Below, one piece after another: positions 33,471 to 43,969 of a stretch of DNA of 56,000 nt (positions within the stretch are counted from its first letter, which is position 1; each line of letters opens with the position of its first letter). The notes beneath the pieces are model-generated. The model made no database searches. It was given only the letters and a program-made list of their open reading frames with translations, and was not told the origin of the DNA. The stretch is from Adiantum capillus-veneris (lineage: Eukaryota; Streptophyta; Polypodiopsida; Polypodiales; Pteridaceae), in assembly GCA_014529385.2 (NCBI GenBank), contig CM043960.1, positions 71,872,910 to 71,928,909 of the forward strand, given 5' to 3'. The position numbers and the translations under genes were made by a program.

Positions 33471-33483
33471 AGGAAGGGGGGCA
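33471..33483 (+). promoter_or_regulatory. REG-4 polypurine tract
   Basis: AGGAAGGGGGGCA lies immediately before the TG of the 3' LTR. Confidence 0.85.
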
Positions 33484-33798
33484 TGTTAACCCTCATGGAT
33501 CACGGAAACCCTATCACCTATGACGGACGTTGTAACCTACGGCGGACATTGTATTATTTATTTGGTAGAGTCAGGTACCGGGCTTGTCGGTCCAATAGGA
33601 AAAGGGTAAGAGTGATCGCCGATGAGAGGCGCACTCTAACTGGAACATTCAAGGGATTAGTTGGCTAAGCATGGACGCCCAAGTGTGAATGGGGTGAGCT
33701 CATATAAAAGTCAACTAAACCTAAAATTCACTCATTCTCTCATTTGTGCAATAGAAGAGTACTCTTGCTCCATCTCCATCTTCTTCTTCTTCATCTCC

Positions 33799-33887
<89 letters not shown>

Positions 33888-34152
33888 CGTGAGAGAGAGA
33901 GAGAGATAGTGTGCGATCGAGCATTGCCACGACGGTACGGCGGCAGCAAAGCGGTTGAGCGCGGTGAAGCGGCGGCTCCTTCTTCTTCGCGGCGAGGAAT
34001 CCTCCACGAAGCAAGCATAGAGCGGTGAGTGACACACCATCGCCTTCTTTGCGCTTACTAGGTTAGGCGTGTTGTGTGCTTGGAGCCATTTGTGGCTCTC
34101 ACACGGTGTATCGGCAAGTTCCTTGCATTGACACGTGCGACATACGCGCACA
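33484..34152 (+). repeat. REG-4 3' LTR (669 bp)
   Basis: Termini are TGTTAACCC and CGCGCACA. It is 108 bp longer than the 5' copy, mainly because a GT microsatellite (33800-33884) has about 42 units instead of about 9 and because of a 24 bp segment near 33580. TATA box at 33703-33709. TAATC follows at 34153-34157. Confidence 0.92.
33800..33884. repeat. (GT)n microsatellite in REG-4 3' LTR
   Basis: About 42 GT units followed by ATGCGT and a GA run. The 5' LTR has the same context with about 9 units. Confidence 0.97.
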
Positions 34153-34157
34153 TAATC

Positions 34158-35118
34158 TTACCATGCTATAGCACCTTGTCCTCATGCCAAAGGATAGTTT
34201 CAGGTTGTAGCGCCTCTTCTTGGTCTTTGATTTTTGGTGGGTCTTCAATAATTGGGTTTGTTGGTGGCTCTCCTTTGTAAGGTTTGAGTAGGCTCACATG
34301 AAAAGTGTTGTGAGCCAGTGGTTGGGCAACTTGAGTTGATAGGCCATGTCATTGACTGGATTCAAGATTTAAAAAGGACCATAGTATCTTTTTGCTAGTT
34401 TAGCATAATACTTTTGGTGGCCCGTGGGATTTTTGCCCGTTGTTTGCCTCAATCAAGCCTTGGGAAACTTGAGCAAGACCCAATCATTTTCTTTGAACAT
34501 TAAGGCCCTTAGGTGCTTATCAGTAGCAGCTTTTTTCCTTTTTTGAGAGATGGATATAGCCTTCTTAATCTTTTGGAAAGATCCTTATAGGTCATGTCTA
34601 TACTCATCAAAAGCGAAGATCTTCCCATGTACTTTAAGTAGCAAGGGACTTTTAGGCCTTCCCTCTATGATCTCAAAAGGTACCTTGCCCATAGTAGTAT
34701 GGACAATATTATTGTACGCATACTCTATAAGCGGTAATTACTTCTCCCATTGTGAGCGTTGATCTACTTCTATAACATAAGTCTTTAGTAGATCGAGAAT
34801 CGTAAGATTGGCTATCTCACTTTGGCCATCCATTTAGGGGTGATAGGACGAAGAGATATTCAATCTTGTACCTAGATTTTCAAAGAGACCTTTCCAAAAA
34901 TCATTGGTCATTCTAGGATCTCTATCTGACATGATGGATGTTGGAAATCCATGGTGTTTGAAAATATGAGATATGAAGAGTGTTGCCATTTGTTGTGCTT
35001 TAATAATATTTTTTACAGGAATAAAGTGTGCTTGCTTGCTAAACATATCGACCATTGTCCATATTCTCATATTCCCATGGATAGACTTGGGTAATCCAAC
35101 GTTGTTTACCTCTATCAT
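34158..35118 (-). pseudogene. Chromovirus integrase core, C-terminus and chromodomain N-terminal half (REG-3, part 1)
   Basis: On the minus strand, 35118-34834 gives an integrase core of chromovirus type (WTMVDMFSKQAHFIPV, SIMSDRDPR, NISSSYHP), then a TAA, then DGQSE. Downstream the Y-G-P-F segment of the integrase C-terminus appears (KLAKRYYGPF) among several stops, and the beginning of a chromodomain near 34230-34158. The frame continues beyond REG-4 at 11410. REG-3 is therefore the oldest layer of the nest. Confidence 0.82.
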
Positions 35119-35473
35119 ACTTTGTCTTTTTGCATATCACACATTTGGATACATACTTTTGTATGTCTACTTTTATGGAAAGCCAATAGAATTATGTTTC
35201 TACTCCTTGAAGTGTAGGTTGAATCCCTTGATACCCCGCATAGGGAGGAGCATGGGATTCATACGTGACTTTCTCACGAAGGGAGTGAGTAACACATACT
35301 TTGTCTTTTGGCATATCACACATTTGGATACATACTTTTGTATGTCTACTTTTATGGAAAGCCAATAGAATTATGTTTCTACTCCTTGAAGAGTAGGTTG
35401 AATCCCTTGATACCCCGCATAGGGAGGAGCATGGGATTCATACGTGACTTTCTCACGAAGGGAGTGAGTAACA
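35116..35473 (-). repeat. 179 bp tandem duplication in REG-3 integrase zinc module
   Basis: Units 35116-35294 and 35295-35473 are nearly identical. On the minus strand each encodes the integrase zinc-binding segment (YESHAPPYAGYQG and following), so the module is present twice. Confidence 0.9.
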
Positions 35474-35709
35474 CATAGCTTGTTGCCATGGAGAAGATAA
35501 CCATCCTGCAAGATGAGTGGTTCCTCTTTCTTCCCTAAGGCAAAGGCTAACATTATCTCTTTAAAATCATGGTTGGTAGCGCACTCATCTATCACCGAAG
35601 CTTTGTTTTTTGCTTCTCTTTTTGCCTTTTTTGTCCTCCTCACTCGAGTCAGAAGAGCTAGAAGAACTGTCAAAAGAAGAGGAAGAAGAAGAATTGGGTA
35701 GTCCTTCAA
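35371..35709 (-). pseudogene. REG-3 integrase N-terminal region
   Basis: A frame of 112 codons on the minus strand ending in the zinc-binding His segment of a chromovirus integrase; the preceding ILQDGYLLHGNKLCV motif is typical of the stretch between RNase H and integrase. The first 30 or so residues are hydrophobic and basic and likely out-of-frame noise. RT and RNase H of this element are not found in the window. Confidence 0.65.
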
Positions 35710-35768
35710 AGTGTAAATGCTTCTTCTACTTTCTTACAGATGCAAAAGAAGATTGACAGCCCAAATAA

Positions 35769-35966
35769 TCAGGTAGTCCCCTTCTTGTGCTTTTTCACTT
35801 GATTTTTGGATTGATTGTTCGCGTCCAAAAGCTGACTAATCTGAGTCTGAACCACCTCTTGTAGTTCTTGTTCTGTAAACATCCTCGGAGAAGGAGGTTT
35901 CTTGATTGGTGGTTCTATGGCTTTCTGCCACTGAGTGTGCACTTCTGCAATGGATTTCTGAGGCAA
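35769..35966 (-). pseudogene. Unassigned coding-like fragment
   Basis: A 65-codon minus-strand frame (MPQKSIAEVHTQWQKAIEPP at the start), polar, with a helical Glu/Gln segment. It may be a Gag piece of REG-3 or another element. I cannot assign it. Confidence 0.25.
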
Positions 35967-36123
35967 AACTTTTGCAAACTAAGGGTCCTTCACAAATTTA
36001 ATCATTTGCATTGTGCACTCATTAAGTAGTCTTTGAATGGATGGAGGAGTGTGAGGAGTCATTTAGAAAGTTGAAGAAATCACTCACATCCACTCTAGTA
36101 TTAAAAGCACGAGATTCAGAAAA

Positions 36124-36259
36124 GATCTTTCATGTTCATATTGATGCTGTGGCATTTGCTATAGGATGCATCTTGGCTTAGCCAAGATGTTGATCTTTCA
36201 TGTTCATATTGATGCTTTGGCATTTTCTATAGGATGCATCTTGGCTCAGCCAGGAGAAA
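36124..36259 (+). repeat. 68 bp tandem duplication over the RNase H active site (REG-6)
   Basis: Units 36124-36191 and 36192-36259 both encode the HVHIDA catalytic segment. Confidence 0.88.
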
Positions 36260-37610
36260 GAAATATGGATTTCCCAATGTGTTATGCTAGTAGTAGACAA
36301 CTTAACAATGCTGGAAAGAACTACACTACCACTGAGAGAGAAGGATTGGGGATGATATATGTTGTTAAAAAATTTTGGCATTATCTCCTTGCAAACCAGT
36401 TTGTATTTTTCACTAATCTCATCAAGCCTTCTTATACCTTGTAAAAAAACCGTGCAATAGTGGCGGGCGCGTTGTATGATGGTTTATCATATTGCTAGAG
36501 TTTGACTTTACAGCTGTGGTTAAAAAGGGAAAGACACATCTTCAAGTAGATCACGTTTCCAAATTACCAAATGGGGAAGCTCCAAAAGGCATAGACGATG
36601 ACATCCTTGATGCATATCTTTTCAATGTTGAAATGGTACCCAAGTGGTCTTAGAAGATAGTCAGTTTATTGTGCTATGGAGGAGAATTTGATAGAATTGA
36701 GCAAAAATTTAAACAACAGACGGTTCGGCAATCTAAGAATTCTCAGTTAATCGGTAGATTTTTGTATCATTTAGGCTCATATAATATTTTATGATTATGC
36801 ATGAGTCCTGAAGAGTACGATTGCTATCTTTTAGAAGCACATGTTTAGGACTTAGCATTTCATTGCTTGCAAATGAAAACATATTAGAGATTGACATGAT
36901 TAGGAGTTATTTCCCAAATATGTGCGCTGATGTCATGAGTATGTTACTAACTATGATACATGCAGATCTACACCACTAGTAGAAATGCAATATTGTTTCA
37001 GGTGACAATTGCACCACGATGGAGTCAACATATAATTGACTACCTGACAACAACGAGAAAGTTTTCTAAAAATACCTCTAGAGCATGTCAAAGAGCTATA
37101 GAGATAGAGGCGCGAGACTTCACATTGATTGAAAATCAACTCTAGAAGAGAGGAAAAGATAATTAACTTAGGAGACGTGCAACAGAAAGCATGTATTTGT
37201 CGATCCTAGAGCAGGCACATGGAAGAATAAGCGGAGGACATTTCTCAGGGGATAAGACAACAAAAATTGTCTTAACCGCGGGAATATGGTGGCCTACATT
37301 ACATATGGATGCTGAAGAATATGTTAAGAGATGTGACTCTTGCCAGCGTACCAAAGTGTCAATAAAGTGGGAGTTAAGGCCAATGATGGGAGCCAGATAA
37401 TTTTCTAAGTGGGGCATTATGCAGGTAGGACCAATTTCACCACCTGCTAACAGAACTCACACCCAGCATATCATTGTTGCTACAGACTATCTCACCAAAT
37501 AGCTGAAGCAAATCCACACACAAAGCCGATGCAAGGACCAATACACTATTTCTATATGAAAATGTCTTTGTTAGATATGGTCTACCAATAGAACTTGTCA
37601 ACGATCGTGG

Positions 37611-37722
37611 CATACATTTCATTAATGAAGTCAATGAAAATCTTCTATATGAATTCATGATTATGGCACACATTTCATTAATGAAGTTATTGAAAATATT
37701 CTGGATGAACTCATTGTAGTTC
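37611..37722 (+). repeat. 56 bp tandem duplication in the integrase core (REG-6)
   Basis: Units 37611-37666 and 37667-37722 share CATTTCATTAATGAAGT and following bases. Both encode the T-H-F-I-N-E-V segment after the second catalytic Asp. Confidence 0.8.
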
Positions 37723-37950
37723 ATCTAGAAGTCATCTCCATAACATCCATAGTCTAATGGACAGGCTAAAGCTAAAAAAGATATCTTATGCACAGTATTG
37801 AAAAAAATAATATCTGATTCAAGCACTGATTGGGATCAGAAGTTGCACTCTACATTGTGGGCTTCTAGGGTAGCCTATAAGACATCTATTAGAACAACAC
37901 CATATAATATGGTGTTTGGTCTTAACGCTATTTTACCCCTAGATTTTTTA

Positions 37951-39336
37951 AGAGAGAGACAGAGAAAGAGAGAAGGTAGTTACTTAATACAAAAACTTTA
38001 ACTCACATTAAAAACAAGAGCTTAAAGGTTTAGTAAGTTTGAGTCTCAAGCTCTAATAGACCAATCTTAATTAGTCCAAGTGGTCAAGACTGAAAAAATC
38101 CAAAACCTTGACCGTTTTCTCTCAGAACTACCGAAAAGCTACATTCAAGCAACCCTTAACGAAAATGCAAATTTGAGGCCTGAAACAATGTTTTTTCAGA
38201 CCCTTGAACTAAAGGGTGGCCATATGCATCCTTTAGGTCCACTTTTACTCTAAGATCTGTAGAGCCACTTCTAAGCTACGTTTTGATTTTAAACAAATTG
38301 CAATCGAAGTCCGTATGTGAAAGTTATGGCCGTTTTTGTGAAAACAAGTTTTCACTTACAACACAAAAATGCTTTAACTTGAGCTCTGCTAGGTATTTTT
38401 GGCCCAAACTTAATCACTACAATGTACAAGACATGGGCAACAAGGTCACCAAGTCTTGTCAAGCTCTGGCCCTTGTAGCATATGGATAGAAAAAAATCAC
38501 AATTTTTTTCTCAAAATATTTTCTTTTCAACTTTTTCCAAATTTTATAAGTTCACTCGGTTCGCCACTCTCAGTATACCTTGTTTGTCAAGTTTTGAACT
38601 TTTTTGGTCAAGGAAAACACAAAAAATTATAGTTTAAGCATGTCCAGGTAGACTGTTTGGCTTGTATCTTGCACTCAAAATGTCCAAATGACACCAAATT
38701 TTGATTGTGCACTCAACACATCATGTTCTACAAGCACACCAAATTTGAGCCCAATTTGACAACCTCGAGGAGTACTTTTAAAAAATTGTGATTTTCTCCC
38801 TCAAGGTGCTTTTTGACAACGTTTTCAAACTTTCTTACTTTGGCTAGGTTCCTCACCTTATGAATAACCTACTCACCAATTTCGGTCCAATTTGGAGTTT
38901 CAAAAGGTCCCCTAATCTTGTTTTGGCAGTTTTAGAGTTCCTTTCTGACTGTATCTTAACCTAGGATGTCTGAATTTGATTTCAAAAAGACCAGTGAGTT
39001 TCTCGCATCAAGGCCTATAAGCACACCAAGTTTCACTTGATTCTAACTATTTTATTAGGTCAACACAGATTAAATCTTTTTTGTTTTGTTAGGTTTCCCA
39101 CACTGTAGATCTTACCTCCCAAATTTGGTCCACTTTTGAGTGTTCTAAGACAATGTTTAGCATTTCTGGCACTTTCTAACTAGGATTTGGTCTAGCCTAA
39201 TGTTCAAATTTCCAATTTCAATTTTTCTTGATAGTGTGATCCTTACATCAAGCTCTCCCTCTCGTCTAAAACTTGGTTTAAAAATTCCTTGCCTTGCAAG
39301 TAGCTGGGGAGAAAATGTGATTTTCTCCCTCCACTC
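37951..39336. other. Noncoding stretch with recurring CCAAATTTG phrases
   Basis: I see no gene. Similarity to integrase ends at its left edge. Between about 38690 and 39130, phrases such as CACACCAAATTTGAG, CCAATTTCGGTCCAATTTGG and CCCAAATTTGGTCCACTTTTGAG recur about every 130-180 bases, alternating with TTTCTCCCTC or GATTTTCTCC segments. It may be an LTR or leader of an unrecognised element. Confidence 0.4.
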
Positions 39337-39723
39337 CTACTTTGATCCTTTGAGTATGACTTGATTAGCCTTCAAGCCAAATGCTACTACTTTAACCATT
39401 GAGATGGCATGACTAGTTGCCATGTCCTCAACTAGATTTTTCATCCCTCCTTTACCGACGTTGGTTGCTAAGGGCTCTTTTGTTTCACTAAGATGTATAT
39501 TTCCCTTTTTGAAGAAGGCAATATATTTTCCCAAGGCATCTTTGAAGCTTTCACAATACCTTCTTGGATGGTCTGGGCTGTCACACCATATGCACCTATT
39601 TACAAACCCCTCTTTGTTTTGAGGTCTTTGACTTGATGATTGTCGAGATGTTTGCCCTTTTCCATCAATCTTTGCTAGCTTTAATTTTGGCTCATTTATA
39701 CCCTTCACAATTTCTTCAAGCAT
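39337..39723 (-). pseudogene. REG-7: Gag fragment with zinc knuckle
   Basis: A 128-codon minus-strand frame with a perfect CX2CX4HX4C knuckle (CIWCDSPDHPRRYC) followed by a conserved-looking NVGKGGMKNLVED segment. It resembles, from memory, Gags of Ty3 elements in non-seed plants. The Gag body seems to continue at 40587-40990 on the same strand. No protease or RT follows to the left, so the copy is truncated. Confidence 0.6.
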
Positions 39724-40586
39724 AGATCCATCATCCTTAGAAGCTATGATAGCAGGTTTTGGTTGGATTTTAGAAACAACAAAAACTACACCTATCTGAG
39801 AGGGCCTTTAAAGCATCTGTCACATCACACAAAGAGACAATCCCAAGACTAAAAGGTCAATCTGAGGGACCAAGTGACTCGATTAGGGCATGGAGGAATG
39901 CCAGGAGTTTTCAAATCTCTTGTTTGAACACAATACACTCCGTGAAAACAATCTATGAACTCTCTAACCGTAGAAAACCTAATTTCTACCTCTCTAATCT
40001 AGCCACACATCCACATGCAAAACCAGTAGCAAATCCACTCTGGTCAACACCAAACTTGCCAGGCACATTCCTTACTGGGTCAAAACATTTCTAGACCAAA
40101 AAACCTCAAATATGCACATTGGAAATAATCCAATTTTCTCCAACAACAAAAGCAAGTCGTCGAATTTGATGTCAGACACATCTACTACTCCTAAGCTCTA
40201 GGAATCATATGCAACTAACAAAATCTCAAAATGAAGCTTGGATAGTGAGATATGTCACCTGGAAGGTCATGGGAGTTGATGCTCAGAGCTCGCAAAATGC
40301 TTGCGATGTAGATACCGACATGAAGATCTCCTCAAGGCTAACATGTTGATGTTGTCAGTTTGTCGATATGGTAATCATGTAGTGTGGTGCAAAGAGATGA
40401 AATATTGATAGTAAGAGGGAGCTCATGATGTAGAGAGAAACCTTATCTCTTTCTAACAATAATAAAATCGTCTCCTTCAAAACCTTAAAAAGTTGCCTTT
40501 TATAGTCTGGCTAAGGGTCTTATATGTACAATGGCTAAAACTGCTTCAAAAATAAGTGACCTATCCTAGAAAATTACATTCACTTT

Positions 40587-40990
40587 CTAATACAAAGGTT
40601 CAAAAGACCTCTTGATCATCTCCTTCTCTTGAAAAAGAATTTGTTGTTGGCATCTTCCAACATTACCACCATCTTGTCTCTTTTGCTGCCTTTTTGCCAA
40701 TAGGGATACCGCATCTTGTACATCATTCCACCTTGTCTTAAAACCTTGTTCTGTATCTTTGTCTTCCAAGAGAAGCTCTCATTTTTCTTCGATTTATTTG
40801 CCCATTTCTTGTAGGAAGAGTTCTCCCTTCTCCCTATCCAAGGAAGCTTGTTCAATTTGTGATACTTGAGCATAGCGTTTCTCAAACTCTTTGAGAATAT
40901 CTATAGCAAAAATCTATTCTTTAGGCTTTGCGACCTTGTCTAAGAAACTTAGCTTTCTTTTAGAGAAAGCTTGAATTCCTCCCAAGTAAT
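40587..40990 (-). pseudogene. REG-7: upstream Gag body (decayed)
   Basis: The minus-strand frames give segments such as LKEFEKRYAQVSQ, GELFLQEMGK and DVQDAVSLLAKRQ, broken by a few stops. They read like the helical capsid part of a Gag ending before the knuckle at 39337-39723. The 860 bases between the two pieces hold no coding match. Confidence 0.45.
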
Positions 40991-40999
40991 TCCATGGGC

Positions 41000-42474
41000 A
41001 TTTTGGATTTTCCTAATACGGTCTCTAATTTGGGGGACACAGACTACAATTTTCTCCACAAGGGATTGCAATGCTTTGGTGGTTGAAATTTGGCTTCTTT
41101 TCGTTGCTTGTTATTATTGCATATACATGGAAAATGCTTGAAATATATGCATGACTAAAGGATTAGACTGCATCTTGTTGCTTGAAACATCTGCATGAAT
41201 TCAAGATCAAAGCGCATATTGTGTGTCTCAAGATTTCATCCATGGCTAAGAAAGTTTGTAGATCAATTCATAAACTCCCACCCCAGCAGCTTCACATTGG
41301 GTTCACCAAGAATGTCAAAAAGTGTGCAGTCTAGCTGGGAAGGTGTATAACCTCTGGCTATGAGATTTCATGATGAGAACCACAAACACTTTGTGAAAAA
41401 ATTGGTTATGGAAAATCACCAACCCTCTTACTACATATGGTTTAAGAGGATTCGTGACAAGATAGTCACAAACCCTCTTTCCTATGTGCTTGAAATATGC
41501 TTGTTTTTGGAAGCGAGTTCATGATAGAAGGATCACCAATTCACATCCAATTTTTCATTAGACAATCAAATAAAAACATGAAAATTTCAGCCATGAAATT
41601 TCACATCTCATGCAAGCACAAATCCCATTCAAATCTCAAACCTCTTTCATGGAATCATGTAGCCATAACCTTCATGAAGACCATTTTCTGATTTTGTAGA
41701 TATTTAAGAGCTTCCATATTGAATCCCACACACCATTTTGATGAAGGTAAACCCTAATCACTCCCTCACAAGCTCAGATACAAGATTGCGTCAAAGAGGC
41801 AGGACTGCCAAGTACACATTGAGCAACCATGAAGGATTTACACCGAAGGGGAAAATTGTAGGTTTCTTCACTAAAAATCACTCCTCTCTCTCTCTCTTCC
41901 CACAGAAATATCAGCTAATGTGTCAATTTTTGGGCCATTTTGGCACTTTGGACCAAAACTAGGTCATTTTCAAGTCATTTTTGACCCCCAAAAGAACATT
42001 TTTGATGTGAAAAACACAAATGGAGTCAAAAAAATTCCTAAATTTGTGGAATCACTTGCATAAGAATAAAAATCATGAATATGCATCAATTTGTATTACT
42101 TTTCTATTTTGGGTCACTTGTTATGCAATTTTATGACGACGCCCGTTAGCTACTATTTTTATGCAATTTTATGACGACGCCCGTTAGCTACTATTTTTTA
42201 TAGTTTTTGCTCGCATCAATCTTTGTAGATGAGATGAGTGTGCCACCATGAAACTCTTGGAATATGTACATCACAAAACCAAATAAGGCAACTTATCAAG
42301 TAGGAAAACCGGCAACGATGCCACATCCAGGGCCATGATTCCGCAAATAGGTATGTACATGATAGAACCCGTAGTAGCCGCTTTAGCATATATCATAATA
42401 TGTACATGATTTCTTTTATTCACATGTATCCAAAAGTTTCAAAAATGAGGTAAATATTATTATTTCACAGTGTG
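41000..42474. other. Unassigned stretch
   Basis: No gene recognised. On the minus strand TTGGTGAACCCAATGTG near 41300-41316 could be the primer site of REG-7, with an LTR to its right, but no partner LTR was found. It includes an exact 38 bp tandem duplication at 42123-42198. Confidence 0.35.
42123..42198. repeat. Exact 38 bp tandem duplication
   Basis: Units 42123-42160 and 42161-42198 are identical, including ATGACGACGCCCGTTAGC. An exact copy implies a recent event. Confidence 0.95.
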
Positions 42475-42487
42475 CATGTGCCACAAC

Positions 42488-43048
42488 AGGACAACGGGCT
42501 TTTGCCAAGTGGGGCATCGAGTTTGTTGGACCTATCATACCTCCTATATATCGTATATATGTTCAATATATCATTGTGGTCACAGACTATCTAACCAAAT
42601 GGGTTGAAGCCAAAGCAAAACAAAGGGAAAAAAAACAACATAGTTCTTGTACAAAAACTTCTTTAGAAGATATGGACTACCGAGAGAAATAGTGAGCAAT
42701 AGGGAGACTCGCTTTTTTAATGAAGTGATTAAACTCTTGCTGAATGAATTTATGGTAATTCATTGCAAATCAGTACCATATCACCCTCAAGCTAATGGAC
42801 AAGTAGAGAACACAAACAAGGTTCTATGCACGATGCTCACAAAGATTGTGAGTGAAGTAAGAGCAAATTGGGCCCAAAATCTATATTCAACTCTTTGGGC
42901 ATATCGAGTTGCTTACAAAACAGTGACTAATACAACGCCTTTCAATATGGTTTTTGGACTTAATTCCATAATTTCCATGGAATTCTTGATTCCTACACTT
43001 CAAGTAGCCAAGAACTTAGAGTGGACAGGCCACAAGCTATCAAAGTAG
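42488..43048 (+). pseudogene. REG-8 integrase core
   Basis: WGIEFVGPI (first catalytic position Glu instead of Asp), then after a frame change IVSNRETRFFNEV (second Asp replaced by Asn) and NGQVENTNK (Glu kept), followed by LWAYRVAYKT and NMVFGLNSI. Two of three catalytic residues are changed. It is closest in sequence to REG-6. Confidence 0.75.
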
Positions 43049-43379
43049 GTTAAAGAACTAGAAAAACTAGATGAAATATGCTCACAAGTTGTCGCAAGAA
43101 TCTACATGCAAAAACGATGCATGAAGGAATCCCATGATCAACATGTGATCAAGGAGTTTAAAATGGTAATCACATATTAATCTACACCTTAAAACATCAA
43201 TCTAAAAAGTTAAAAAAGCAATGAAATGGCCCATTTGTGATTAGTGACATATCATCCAATGGCACCATAAAACTTGCAACATTAGAGGTAGAAGAGATGC
43301 CCAAGTGGATTAGTGGCTAAAAGTTTAAATAAAATATTATCTTCCACTAACCACAATAATGTTGGACAAGTTACACCAA

Positions 43380-43860
43380 GTTGTTGAAAGGACAAAGCAA
43401 GCTCAAGCTCACAAGGAAGCAAAGGTACAAATTTCAAAGCACAAGGAACGACAAAGAAACATCCAATTTTAGCAATCAATACTAGAATCTCCTCATATTG
43501 AAGCAATTAAGACAGAGTCAAATTGGCTTGGAGGCATGGATAAATGCATTTGTATATAGTTGATAGATGGTTCAACAGAGTGAGCACTTGTAAACACTAG
43601 AGCACAAGCTAATGTCATGAAGCACTCCACATTTATGAATATGTCAGATGTACAATTCATGACAAATTAGATTGAACTCAAAGCTGCAAACCAAGGAATG
43701 ATGGTCAATTTAGGCCAAGCCAACATATCAATTGACATCAACGGCCATCAATACCCACACCAATGTCATGTAATGGTAGACATAGATCTTAATGAAGCAG
43801 TTATCCTAGGTGGTGTACCATGGATACACACTTATAAAGAAATTTTGGATTGACAAGAGA
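43380..43860 (+). pseudogene. REG-8 K/Q-rich stretch and retropepsin-like domain
   Basis: From 43380 the plus strand encodes a K/Q-rich helical stretch (TKQAQAHKEAKVQISKHK) like the one after integrase in REG-4. Then ALVNTRAQANVM stands where retropepsins have L-x-D-T-G-A, with the catalytic Asp changed to Asn, and 60-70 residues later AVILGGVPWI matches hydrophobic-G-R-P-W. In-frame stops interrupt it. Together with REG-4 and REL-1 this is the third copy of the domain. Confidence 0.6.
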
Positions 43861-43965
43861 AAACCTTAAAGTTTCAACTTAATGAAACCTCTTATGTCAC
43901 AATACAACACAACCGCTAGTAATAAAGCCTAAACATGTACGATAAGCATGTGGACAAGCTACAAG

Positions 43966-43969
43966 GTAG
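43966..43969. repeat. Probable REG-9 target-site duplication (left)
   Basis: GTAG flanks the 5' LTR here and follows the 3' LTR at 52649-52652. The same GTAG also follows the 5' LTR at 45451 because the downstream flank is duplicated. Only four bases match. Confidence 0.5.

Larger units (their letters stand above)
11411..34152 (+). mobile_element. REG-4: complete Ty3/gypsy element (about 13.5 kb) with post-integrase module, containing REG-5
   Basis: The LTRs (11411-11971 and 33484-34152) share most of their sequence, and TAATC flanks both ends. A tRNA-Asp-type primer site follows the 5' LTR and a polypurine tract precedes the 3' LTR. Order of domains: Gag with zinc knuckles, protease, RT, RNase H, integrase, then a second protease-like domain, W-x-P-K repeats, a small acidic ORF and 1.4 kb of noncoding sequence. 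Without REG-5 it is about 13.5 kb, large for a gypsy element. The primer site and extra 3' coding suggest an Athila-like relative, but the 3' coding is not the usual env-like ORF. Several stops and frame changes make it non-functional. Confidence 0.9.
36032..37950 (+). pseudogene. REG-6: Ty3/gypsy fragment with RNase H and integrase
   Basis: The plus strand begins in the RT-RNase H connection (ESFRKLKKSL), then RNase H (HVHIDALAFSIGCILAQ, TTTEREGLGMIYV), close in sequence to REG-4. The integrase zinc module lies at 37191-37400 (GGHFSGDKTTK, RCDSCQRTK) and the core follows, much decayed, to NMVFGLNAILPLDFL near 37950, where similarity stops abruptly at a GA-rich run. Stops and small duplications occur throughout. 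It is the same family as REG-4 and REG-8. Confidence 0.75.
42475..43969 (+). mobile_element. REG-8: decayed REG-4-like element, left part
   Basis: The plus strand holds integrase core, a K/Q-rich stretch and a retropepsin-like domain, then stops at the REG-9 LTR. After REG-9 the W-x-P-K part resumes at 52649. REG-8 thus repeats the post-integrase order of REG-4. Confidence 0.65.

Noticed and set aside
33661-34035. Overlapping 80-140 codon frames in the REG-4 3' LTR
   Set aside because: They run through the GT microsatellite and change length with it, so they are not genes.
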